From positions 1 to 5,872 of the forward strand of contig DXHG01000045.1 of the NCBI GenBank assembly GCA_019113455.1: a DNA stretch of 5,872 bases. Reading direction: 5' to 3'. Positions 1 through 5,348 of this stretch are shown piece by piece. The position numbers and the translations under genes are program-made. This DNA comes from Candidatus Treponema faecavium. Its GTDB lineage: Bacteria; Spirochaetota; Spirochaetia; Treponematales; Treponemataceae. The notes under the pieces were generated by a model. The model was not told where the DNA came from. It did no database searches and was given only the letters and a program-made list of their open reading frames with translations. The number at the start of each line of letters is the position of its first letter. Position 1 is the stretch's first letter.

Positions 1-11
1 TCGCTGGCCGA

Positions 12-119
12 CGGCAAAATTCGTACCGGATAAACGGCAAATGTAAATTTTTCCATCAGCAAATTTTTATTTTTTAAGCGGCAAATCTGCCAGCCGTCGG
101 CAAATGAACTGACGCGTAC
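12..119. repeat. Degenerate tandem array of five CRGCAAA units, about 22-bp period
   Basis: CGGCAAA occurs at 12-18, 35-41, 79-85 and 98-104, and CAGCAAA at 57-63. Each copy is followed by A or T. Start-to-start spacings are 23, 22, 22 and 19 bp, close to two helical turns, so the copies lie on roughly the same DNA face. Units 2 and 3 also share an A/T-rich tail. The sequence shows a degenerate tandem repeat. A role as a protein-binding array, for example for a gene off the left edge, is inference. The array may extend beyond the window. Confidence 0.5.
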
Positions 120-142
120 AGCACGGCCAGCACGCGTCAGTT
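107..142 (-). terminator. Inverted repeat overlapping the LacI-family stop codon; possible weak terminator
   Basis: Perfect 11-bp arms (AACTGACGCGT at 107-117, ACGCGTCAGTT at 132-142) enclose a 14-nt loop. The TGA stop of the upstream minus-strand gene (139-137) lies inside one arm. On the minus strand the hairpin is followed by CATTTGCC, with no U-tract, so it is not a classical intrinsic terminator. It could stabilise the mRNA 3' end or aid Rho-dependent termination. Confidence 0.3.
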
Positions 143-1171
143 TTTCGGCGGTCTTGTGGAGCTGCGGCAGATAAGAAACGGCTCAACGAGTCTGAACGAT
201 TCCTGCGTGCGCTTTTCTATTTCCGACACGGCCATCGCGATAAGCGCGGAGCACACGAGCTCATAATCGTAGCTCACCGTTGTCAGTCCCCGCCCCAACA
301 TACGCGAAATAAATGTGTCGTCAAAGCTGATAATTGACACATCCTCAGGTACGGAAAATCCGTGGGCGGAAAGGCTCTGCATGACGCCTGCGGCGACAAA
401 GTCGTTGATGGAGATGATGGCGCTGGGCATCTTGCCTTTTGCAATCAGACGCTCCATACATTCATATCCTGCAGCGTCGCTTGAGCTGCCCGGTATGCAG
501 ATAAAATCTTCGTCGCGGCACAGCCCGTACACATCGATAAGCCGCCTGAATTCAACTGCTTTCTGGTACGCGGGCACTTCGCGTTCGCTGCCGCCGATAA
601 GCGCTATCCGGCGGTGGCCGAGCTGTGCAAGGTGCGTTACCGCAAGCCTGATGCCGGTGCTGTCGTTTATCTGCACGCGGCAGCAGCGCACGCCGTCAAG
701 TTTTCCGCTTACGACAAACGGTGTGTGGCGCATCAGTTTTGTTACTTTTGCAACATATTCCGCATCGGACACGCACGCGTCGACATTCCCGCCGAACTGT
801 ATCACCGCGGCAACCTGCTGCGCAGCAAGCTTGTCGAGCAGCTTATGCTCGTAGGCGAGGTTTCCCATTGAATTCGCAAGAATTGTGGAATACCCGTACA
901 TCTCCGCAATGCGCTCGCACCAAATGAACATGTGCGCGTAAAACGGGTTTTCAATCTGCGAAACCATCACGCCAATGATTTTCGTTTTTGATTCGGCAAG
1001 TATGCGCGCAGCCTCGTTTGGCTGAAAGTGGTATTTCTGTACTATCCGCATAATGCGGCTGTATGTTTCCTGCTTTACCTTTCCGCTGTTCGCGAGCGCG
1101 CGCGACACCGTCGTTATCGACACGCCGGCCTCGCGCGCTATATCATAAATAGTAATTTTTTGTGATCCCAT
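137..1171 (-). CDS. LacI/GalR-family transcriptional regulator
   Basis: A 344-residue DNA-binding repressor-type protein of normal length for the LacI/GalR family. The N-terminal helix-turn-helix is clear (KITIYDIAREAGVSITTVSR, residues 5-24). A hinge-helix region follows (NEAARILAES, about 52-61) with a leucine where LacI inserts into the minor groove. The rest is a periplasmic-binding-protein-like effector domain, opening with IIGVMVSQIENPFY (65-78) and containing the family block VPEDVSIISFDD near the C-terminus. I chose the ATG at 1171 because it places the helix-turn-helix at the usual distance and a promoter lies just upstream; GGTG 5 nt before it is a weak ribosome site. An ATG at 1246 with AAGGTG upstream would add 25 residues unlike the family. 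No sugar transport or catabolic genes adjoin it, so ligand and targets are unknown. A 14-bp palindrome on its own promoter suggests autoregulation. Confidence 0.93.
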   Translation of the reverse strand: MGSQKITIYDIAREAGVSITTVSRALANSGKVKQETYSRIMRIVQKYHFQPNEAARILAESKTKIIGVMVSQIENPFYAHMFIWCERIAEMYGYSTILANSMGNLAYEHKLLDKLAAQQVAAVIQFGGNVDACVSDAEYVAKVTKLMRHTPFVVSGKLDGVRCCRVQINDSTGIRLAVTHLAQLGHRRIALIGGSEREVPAYQKAVEFRRLIDVYGLCRDEDFICIPGSSSDAAGYECMERLIAKGKMPSAIISINDFVAAGVMQSLSAHGFSVPEDVSIISFDDTFISRMLGRGLTTVSYDYELVCSALIAMAVSEIEKRTQESFRLVEPFLICRSSTRPPKN

Positions 1172-1188
1172 CGCAGCACCGCAACACA

Positions 1189-1202
1189 AATATCGCGATA
1201 TT
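1189..1202. promoter_or_regulatory. 14-bp palindrome, candidate operator for the LacI-family regulator
   Basis: AATATCGCGATATT is a perfect palindrome. It overlaps the end of the -10 box and the predicted start site of the regulator gene, 17 bp before its ATG. LacI-family dimers bind short palindromes with a CG-rich centre, and this position would block initiation. That it is bound by the product of 137-1171 is inference. Confidence 0.5.
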
Positions 1203-1228
1203 GTATACCGCAGCGGGCCGCCCTGCAA
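1200..1228 (-). promoter_or_regulatory. Candidate sigma70-type promoter of the LacI-family gene
   Basis: On the minus strand TTGCAG (1228-1223) and TACAAT (1205-1200) are separated by exactly 17 bp. The -10 box matches the consensus at five of six positions, the -35 at three. Transcription would begin near 1193, giving a leader of about 22 nt before the ATG at 1171. This would put the alternative start at 1246 outside the transcript. Confidence 0.5.
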
Positions 1229-1283
1229 TCGGGCAATCATGCGCATATGCGCCGCACCTTTAACGGGGCTCAGTTATAGCGTA

Positions 1284-1316
1284 AGATGGCAGTATGTACT
1301 CTGCATACTGCCATCT
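1284..1316. repeat. Perfect 13-bp stem-loop in the gap between the MATE and LacI-family genes
   Basis: Arms AGATGGCAGTATG (1284-1296) and CATACTGCCATCT (1304-1316) enclose the 7-nt loop TACTCTG. Neither strand has a U-tract after it, so it lacks the form of an intrinsic terminator, although it follows the MATE gene by about 140 nt. The loop coincides with the first conserved block of the dispersed repeat described at 1284-1376. Confidence 0.6.
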
Positions 1317-1376
1317 GCGGCGCTTTAGTTTCTACGTTTGGCATGCGGGCGTGTTTTTCTTTGCGGCCCGCGGCGG
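1284..1376. repeat. Dispersed intergenic repeat, copy A
   Basis: Four blocks recur in the same order and orientation at 3307-3402. They are TACTCTGCA (1297-1305), CGGCGCTTTAGTTTCT (1318-1333, one mismatch to copy B), TTTTTCTTTGC (1354-1364) and CCGCGGCGG (1368-1376). The stretches between blocks have diverged and differ in length by 1, 2 and 6 nt. Copy A lies downstream of the MATE gene. Read on the minus strand it starts like the tail reading frame in copy B (PPR-A-AKK) but meets a TAG soon after, so if it was once coding it has decayed. Confidence 0.65.
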
Positions 1377-1452
1377 ATTTGGTTCTGGCGCAGACTGCAC
1401 AGCACGCTTGTACTCATGCGCTGATCACTTGTGCTATAACGGTCCAGAATCG

Positions 1453-2763
1453 TTATATCATATCGCGGCGGTCGGCACGGCGTTTCAGCATGAGCGCGGC
1501 AGCGGCTGATGCAATCTGCGCAATAACAGAGCTCCACCAGATCATCACCTGGCCGCCGAACAGCGGCGGCAGCACGAGCATACACACAAGCATCAGAACT
1601 GGCTCTATAAAGGTTAAGACATACGAAAGGGAGCTTTTTTTTGCCGCGTAAAAACTCGCCGTTGTTATGCGGGCAACCGCGACAAACGGCACGGCAGCAA
1701 GAAAAATCGGCATGATTTCTGCAATCTCTGCATTGACCTCGGACGAAGCACCGAACAAAAGCCCGATGTCTTTGCGCAGCACATACAGCACAAGACATGC
1801 CGCTGCCGCCAGAAACAGGGCAAACTTATAAGCCTTGCTTCTTGCAGTTTTCATCCGCGCAAAATCACGCTCGCCGTAATAGCGGCTGATGAGCGGCTGG
1901 CTGCCGTCTCCCACGCCCTGAAACACCAGATAGACAATGCTGATCATGTACGCAATACAGGCGTATACCGCTATCGCCGTTTCTCCGCCGTAAAAAGCGG
2001 AAAAGCGATTGATAACCGCCAGCGATATATTAGGCGTCATGGCAAGGCCGAACGGAGCGATTCCGATTTTTATTATCAGCGCCGCAGCCGCTGCGAACTG
2101 CGCAGCCGAAACCGCCAGCGCAAGCGTTTTGTTCCGCAGCAGAAAGAAAAGCGCAATGAGCAGCGTAACGCCCTGACTGATAACGGTCGCGGCGGCGGCT
2201 CCCGCAGCACCCTGATTCCATACCCATACAAACGCATAATCGAGCACGATATTAGCGATAAAACCTGACGCCATCGCAATCATCGCGTATACGGAACCGC
2301 CCAGATTGCGGATAAACGGCACAAGCCCCGTACCGATAACCTGCAGCCCGGTGCCCAGCGCAATAACGGCGGTGTACTCCTCCGCTAAAACGAGCGTCTC
2401 TCCTTCCGCACCGAGCAGGCGGAGCACAGGCACGCGCAAAAAGAAAAAACAAGCGGTCAGCACAATGCTTGCACCGATCATCAGCCATAGCGCTCCCGCC
2501 ATATATATACCGGCTTCTTTTTCTTTTTTCTCCGCCATATTGACGGCGTAGCAGACTGCGCCGCCCATGCCTATTCCTGTTCCTGCCGCCTGAATCAAGG
2601 CGGTAATCGGGTACGCGATATTCACGGCAGACAAGCCCGCATCGCCCAAGCTGTTTCCCACAAAAAAGCCGTCCACAATCGCGTACACGCCGGACAGCGC
2701 GAAAGCAAATACGGACGGAATTACATATTGAAAGAACTCACGTGTTTCACGGCTGTTATGCAT
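1453..2763 (-). CDS. MATE-family multidrug/metabolite efflux pump, MepA-like
   Basis: A 436-residue polytopic inner-membrane protein of the multidrug and toxic compound extrusion family. Members export cationic drugs or metabolites using a Na+ or H+ gradient. Hydrophobic segments run throughout and fit the usual twelve helices in two halves. Recognisable blocks are VDGFFVGNSLGDAGLSAVN (30-48), GTGIGMGGAV (60-69), VPFIRNLGG (148-156) and, in the second half, GVGDGSQPLISRYYGERD (283-300). The C-terminus is basic and probably cytoplasmic. The start is the ATG at 2763, which has AGGAGG five nt upstream; an in-frame ATG at 2814 would lie deep in marR and has no better site. It overlaps the marR stop codon by 8 bp, indicating a bicistronic mRNA with coupled translation. 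MarR partnership resembles mepR-mepA of S. aureus. The substrate cannot be read from sequence. Confidence 0.93.
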   Translation of the reverse strand: MHNSRETREFFQYVIPSVFAFALSGVYAIVDGFFVGNSLGDAGLSAVNIAYPITALIQAAGTGIGMGGAVCYAVNMAEKKEKEAGIYMAGALWLMIGASIVLTACFFFLRVPVLRLLGAEGETLVLAEEYTAVIALGTGLQVIGTGLVPFIRNLGGSVYAMIAMASGFIANIVLDYAFVWVWNQGAAGAAAATVISQGVTLLIALFFLLRNKTLALAVSAAQFAAAAALIIKIGIAPFGLAMTPNISLAVINRFSAFYGGETAIAVYACIAYMISIVYLVFQGVGDGSQPLISRYYGERDFARMKTARSKAYKFALFLAAAACLVLYVLRKDIGLLFGASSEVNAEIAEIMPIFLAAVPFVAVARITTASFYAAKKSSLSYVLTFIEPVLMLVCMLVLPPLFGGQVMIWWSSVIAQIASAAAALMLKRRADRRDMI

Positions 2764-3208
2764 CGTCTCCTCCTGCCTCGCTGAAAAGCGATGCAAACAG
2801 CGCCATATTCTCATTCAGAATACGTATACGCTCGAGTCCCATTTTCTCTATAACAAACAGCTCTGCTTTGCGCAGCTCGGAAAGAACAGCGTCCGCATAG
2901 GCTTTTCCCTCCGGCGTAAACCGGATCTGCTTTGTTCGTTTGTCTTGCGGCAGCGGAAAAAGCTCGACGAAGTGTTTATTTTCAAGATCCTTCAAAAGCA
3001 TATTGACAGTCTGTTTGGGAATCATCCACTGACTGCTGATTTTTTTCTGCGTGCAGCCCTCGCCGCCTTCATCAATCGAGACGAGCATCAGCAGGCAGTT
3101 TAGCGATATGCCGTGCGCCTTTGCCCATTCTTCATATACGGAGTTTGTCTCCTGCCATACCTCATAATAACGGCGGAGCTCTTCTGCAAAAACGGTGCAG
3201 CCGTTCAT
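2756..3208 (-). CDS. MarR-family transcriptional regulator (likely local repressor of the MATE pump)
   Basis: A 150-residue winged helix-turn-helix protein of normal MarR length. The first helix is a dimerisation-type segment (about 5-32). The DNA-binding part includes TQKKISSQWMIPKQTVNMLL (52-71), with the recognition helix at about 64-76. The wing is LPQDKRTKQIRFTPEGKAYAD (about 86-106), matching the family's basic wing followed by T-x-x-G. A C-terminal dimerisation helix follows. The ATG at 3208 is preferred because AAGGAGATG lies 9-10 nt upstream; an in-frame ATG at 3229 has no ribosome site. It is the first gene of a two-gene operon with the MATE pump. Its promoter is embedded in a large inverted repeat, so classical autorepression relieved by a ligand is the expected scheme, as for MepR. 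Cys4, Cys38 and Cys51 are present, but no redox role can be inferred. Confidence 0.92.
   Translation of the reverse strand: MNGCTVFAEELRRYYEVWQETNSVYEEWAKAHGISLNCLLMLVSIDEGGEGCTQKKISSQWMIPKQTVNMLLKDLENKHFVELFPLPQDKRTKQIRFTPEGKAYADAVLSELRKAELFVIEKMGLERIRILNENMALFASLFSEAGGDDA
2764..2774 (-). promoter_or_regulatory. Strong Shine-Dalgarno of the MATE gene, inside marR
   Basis: AGGAGG (2774-2769) lies 5 nt before the ATG at 2763, within the last codons of marR. It fixes the MATE start and should allow re-initiation by ribosomes ending marR at 2758-2756. Confidence 0.8.
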
Positions 3209-3231
3209 TCTGATACATCTCCTTCGCATAC

Positions 3232-3287
3232 CAGATAGTCCGGTTTCAGACTATCTGATAGTAGTCTGAAACCGGACTATCTGTCAA
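3232..3287 (-). promoter_or_regulatory. marR-MATE promoter inside a composite inverted-repeat operator
   Basis: Two perfect 22-bp arms (3232-3253 and 3262-3283) enclose the 8-nt spacer TCTGATAG. A 9-bp motif CAGATAGTC/GACTATCTG appears three times (3232-3240, 3249-3257, 3275-3283). The first two form a palindrome with an 8-nt spacer, and ACTATC-T-GATAGT (3250-3262) forms another at the centre. On the minus strand a perfect -35 TTGACA (3287-3282) is followed after 18 bp by TACTAT (3263-3258). The start site would be near 3251. The -10 and nearly all the spacer lie within the repeat, so bound repressor would exclude RNA polymerase. MarR binding is inferred from position. Confidence 0.8.
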
Positions 3288-3306
3288 GCACGATACCTTT
3301 GATGCG

Positions 3307-3402
3307 AGGCAGCGGCATTTACTCTGCACGCTGTACGTCCGGCGCTTCAGTTTCTGCACTTGCACGCGCACTTTTTTTCTTTGCAGGTGCTCTCCGCGGC
3401 GG
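3307..3402. repeat. Dispersed intergenic repeat, copy B, with a coding-like tail on the minus strand
   Basis: This holds the same four blocks as copy A: TACTCTGCA (3320-3328), CGGCGCTTCAGTTTCT (3340-3355), TTTTTCTTTGC (3374-3384) and CCGCGGCGG (3394-3402). It lies between the marR promoter and the purB promoter. On the minus strand a frame is open from 3447 to a TAA at 3321-3319, 42 codons without ATG. It reads like a charged protein tail (APAKKKSARASAETEAPD). This could be the 3' remnant of a lost gene, or coincidence. A weak stem (CAGCG 3310-3314, CGCTG 3329-3333) encloses the first block, where copy A has its 13-bp stem. Confidence 0.6.
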
Positions 3403-3429
3403 GGGAACCCGCGAAAAAATCACCGCCCG

Positions 3430-3459
3430 TTGCCCGCTTTCGGTGTTTTAAGCTATACT
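3430..3459 (+). promoter_or_regulatory. purB: Candidate purB promoter, placing the start site at the ATG
   Basis: TTGCCC (3430-3435) and TATACT (3454-3459) are 18 bp apart. The -10 box matches consensus at five of six positions, the -35 at four. The ATG begins 8 nt after the end of the -10 box, which is where transcription normally begins. No purine-rich ribosome site lies between them. Confidence 0.55.
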
Positions 3460-3466
3460 TGCAGAC

Positions 3467-4891
3467 ATGGAAGCCAGAAATATCTTTTTAAACATTTCAC
3501 CAATCGATCACCGCTATTCGCTTTCAGAAGCGGAAGTGTTTGAACAGCTGTCCGAGTACATTTCGGAGCAGGCAGTCATTACTTCGTGCGCAAAAGCGGA
3601 GGCAGCCCTTATCAAGGCGCACCTTGCCGTACGCGGCGAGCTCACCGCGGAGCTTGAGCAGGCGGTTGACCGCGCCGCCCAGACAATCGACCCCGCAGCC
3701 GTCTACGCGGAAGAAGAAAAAACGCATCACAATATCCGCGCGCTCGTAAACGTGATGAAGACGCTCGTACCGCCGCAGACGGCGCCGCTCGTGCATTTGG
3801 GCGCGACAAGCGTAGATATTCTTGACACCGCGCTTTCCGTCCGCGTAAGGGACTGCGTGCAGCACGTGCTGCTGCCGCAGCTGCGTTCGCTTGAGACGGC
3901 GCTGTGCGCGACAGCCGAGCGGGAGGCCGAAACGCCGCAGGTCGGCCGCACGCACGGGCAGCACGCTGTTCCCATCACGTTCGGCTTCGCCATTGCCGAA
4001 TACGTGAGCAGGCTCGGCAAATCAATCCTTGAAATAGAAAAGCGCTCAAACGAGCTTAAAGGCAAACTTGCCGGCCCCGTCGGCGCGTATAACGGGCCTT
4101 CCATGATTGTGCAGGATCCCGAAGATCTTGAACGGCGCTACCTCGCATATCTGCGCCTTGAGCCGTCGGAGCACTCGACGCAGCTTGTCGAACCTGAATA
4201 TCTGCTCAGGCTGCTGCTTGAATGCAATGTTGCGTTCGGCATTATCGCAAATCTTGCCGATGACCTGCGCAACTTGCAGCGTTCCGAGATCGGAGAAGTA
4301 TTCGAGTATTTCAGCAGCACGCAGGTGGGCTCGTCGACAATGCCGCAGAAGCGCAATCCGTGGAACAGCGAACACGTAAAATCGCTGTGGAAAGCGTTTG
4401 CGCCGCGCGTCATCACGTTTTATATGGATCAGATATCGGAACACCAGCGCGATCTTACAAACAGCGCAAGCCAGCGCTTTGTTGCAGATTATCTCGCCGG
4501 ATTCGCACTCGCGGCCGCCAGAATGAAAAGCGTCGTGTCTGGTCTGCAGGCTGATCACGAGAACATGGCGCGCAATCTGGCGCAGGCGGGCGGCAAAGTA
4601 AAAGGCGGCGTGCTTGCCGAGCCCGCCTACATTCTGCTTGCAGAGGCGGGCGTTTCCGATGCGCACGAAATCGTGCGCAAAATCACGCTTGAGGCAGAAC
4701 AGACAGGCGCGCCGTTTGCCGACGCGCTTAAAGCACATGCCGGCGCATACGAAAAAATCCGTGCTCAGCTTGCAAAGCTCGGCATTGCAGACGCCGACGC
4801 GTTCTTTGCCGATCCTGCGCGCTACCGCGGGCTGAGCGCGGAAAAAGCGCGCCGCCTCGCGCAAAAGTACGCCGCGCTCATGCGGACATAA
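3467..4891 (+). CDS. purB: Adenylosuccinate lyase
   Basis: A 474-residue cytosolic enzyme of the fumarase/aspartase superfamily. It removes fumarate from SAICAR in IMP synthesis and from adenylosuccinate in the last step to AMP, and works as a homotetramer. NISPIDHRYS (9-18) is the typical N-terminus of adenylosuccinate lyases and sets them apart from argininosuccinate lyase. Conserved regions are EEKTHHN (83-89), HLGATSVDILDT (110-121), GRTHGQHAVP (160-169) and the superfamily signature GSSTMPQKRNP (288-298). From the family, the THGQ histidine (His163) is the expected general acid and a serine in the signature loop (Ser289/Ser290) the base. The ATG at 3467 is the only start compatible with that N-terminus. 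It lacks a Shine-Dalgarno sequence. The gene stands apart from other pur genes here, is divergent from marR and converges on a small exported-protein gene. Length and motifs are intact. Confidence 0.96.
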   Translation: MEARNIFLNISPIDHRYSLSEAEVFEQLSEYISEQAVITSCAKAEAALIKAHLAVRGELTAELEQAVDRAAQTIDPAAVYAEEEKTHHNIRALVNVMKTLVPPQTAPLVHLGATSVDILDTALSVRVRDCVQHVLLPQLRSLETALCATAEREAETPQVGRTHGQHAVPITFGFAIAEYVSRLGKSILEIEKRSNELKGKLAGPVGAYNGPSMIVQDPEDLERRYLAYLRLEPSEHSTQLVEPEYLLRLLLECNVAFGIIANLADDLRNLQRSEIGEVFEYFSSTQVGSSTMPQKRNPWNSEHVKSLWKAFAPRVITFYMDQISEHQRDLTNSASQRFVADYLAGFALAAARMKSVVSGLQADHENMARNLAQAGGKVKGGVLAEPAYILLAEAGVSDAHEIVRKITLEAEQTGAPFADALKAHAGAYEKIRAQLAKLGIADADAFFADPARYRGLSAEKARRLAQKYAALMRT

Positions 4892-4910
4892 TATGTGAAC
4901 AGAACATAAA

Positions 4911-4955
4911 TAAAAAACACCCTGAAGCCCAACCTACTTAAACTTCAGGGTGTTT
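4911..4955 (-). terminator. Intrinsic terminator between convergent genes, strong only on the minus strand
   Basis: A perfect 13-bp stem (AAACACCCTGAAG 4915-4927, CTTCAGGGTGTTT 4943-4955) encloses a 15-nt loop. On the minus strand the stem runs straight into TTTTTTATTTATG, a good U-tract, so it should end the small gene at 5191-4985, whose stop lies 29 nt upstream. On the plus strand only TTTC follows, so it would be a weaker terminator for purB. Confidence 0.85.
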
Positions 4956-4984
4956 CAATGAAATTACGTCAGTCTGTCAGCAGC

Positions 4985-5191
4985 TTATTCCGCAGCGGCC
5001 TCAGTCGCAGCGCTTTCAGCGTCAGCGCCCTCTTCTTCAGGCAGCAGCAGCTCTTCATCGGAAGCAGTCTGATCGGCAGCTGTTTCAGCAGCAGGAACAG
5101 CCGTATCAGCAGCAGCGGCTTCGGCGGCAAATGCGGCGCAGCCCAGAACGGCTGCCATGCCAACGGCGATAATCTTTTTGGTCAGTTTCAT
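4985..5191 (-). CDS. Small exported acidic alanine-rich protein, possible lipoprotein
   Basis: A 68-residue protein I do not recognise. The N-terminus is a classic signal peptide: basic MKLTKK, then a hydrophobic core IIAVGMAAVLGCAAFA (7-22). Signal peptidase I could cut after Ala22 (A-F-A) or Ala25 (A-E-A). Alternatively VLGC with Cys18 is a passable lipobox, especially by the relaxed spirochaetal rule, which would make it a lipoprotein. The remaining ~45 residues are Ala, Glu, Asp and Thr with no Lys or Arg after residue 6 and 14 acidic residues after Cys18. They are probably disordered. The coding DNA is rich in GCAGC-type triplets. It is taken as real because GAGGG lies 5 nt before the ATG, the signal peptide is well formed and a U-tracted terminator follows on the same strand. 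It is monocistronic, divergent from ybaK. Function unknown. Confidence 0.78.
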   Translation of the reverse strand: MKLTKKIIAVGMAAVLGCAAFAAEAAAADTAVPAAETAADQTASDEELLLPEEEGADAESAATEAAAE

Positions 5192-5227
5192 ACATACCCT
5201 CGCTTATATATTAATGTGTATATGAGG

Positions 5228-5266
5228 ACTATACCGGCGCTGTGTCCAGTATTTATCGAGATTATA
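5228..5266 (-). promoter_or_regulatory. A/T-rich upstream region of the small exported protein gene with two possible -10 boxes
   Basis: On the minus strand a perfect TATAAT (5266-5261) would give a leader of about 60 nt. A TATAGT (5233-5228) would give about 30 nt. Neither has a convincing -35 at the right distance, so the start site is undecided. GAGGG (5201-5197) is the ribosome site. Confidence 0.35.
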
Positions 5267-5313
5267 TTAAGATTTTGTTAAGACGTGCCGCCCTGGCGCG
5301 CCCAGCCCGTTTA

Positions 5314-5342
5314 TTGCAAAAAAGCGGCCGCACCGCTATCAT
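5314..5342 (+). promoter_or_regulatory. Candidate ybaK promoter, placing the start site at the ATG
   Basis: TTGCAA (5314-5319) and TATCAT (5337-5342) are exactly 17 bp apart. The -10 box matches consensus at five of six positions, the -35 at four. The ATG at 5349 begins 7 nt after the -10 box, again where transcription should start, and no Shine-Dalgarno sequence lies before it. Confidence 0.55.
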
Positions 5343-5348
5343 ACAGCT

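Noticed and set aside
12..119. Possible CRISPR array at the left edge
   Set aside because: The repeat core is only 7-8 bp with a ~22-bp period, and there are no separate unique spacers of normal length.
315..854. Plus-strand open frame opposite the LacI-family gene
   Set aside because: Low-complexity Ser/Ala/Arg translation antisense to a clear LacI-family gene, with no ribosome site or domain.
1273..1440. GTTATAGC (1273-1280) and GCTATAAC (1433-1440) as terminal inverted repeats of a small mobile element around copy A
   Set aside because: The arms are only 8 bp, no target-site duplication flanks them, and copy B has no matching ends.
1435..1457. TATAACG/CGTTATA inverted repeat at the MATE stop codon as its terminator
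   Set aside because: The 7-bp stem is A/T-rich with a 9-nt loop and no U-tract, too weak to call.
1325..1798. Minus-strand 157-codon frame overlapping the 3' end of the MATE gene
   Set aside because: It is in another frame of the MATE gene, Cys/Arg-rich, and has no recognisable domain.
4046..4864. Long minus-strand open frame inside purB
   Set aside because: It is the antisense shadow of a fully conserved purB and matches no family I know.
4958..5281. Plus-strand open frame of 107 codons opposite the small exported-protein gene
   Set aside because: Its Ser/Arg-rich translation mirrors the Ala/Glu codons of the other strand. The minus-strand gene has the ribosome site, signal peptide and terminator.
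5295..5331. GGCGCGCC and GCGGCCGC (AscI and NotI sites) within 37 bp, suggesting an engineered linker
   Set aside because: The surroundings are ordinary GC-rich intergenic DNA, a natural-looking promoter overlaps the region, and no vector sequence is seen.
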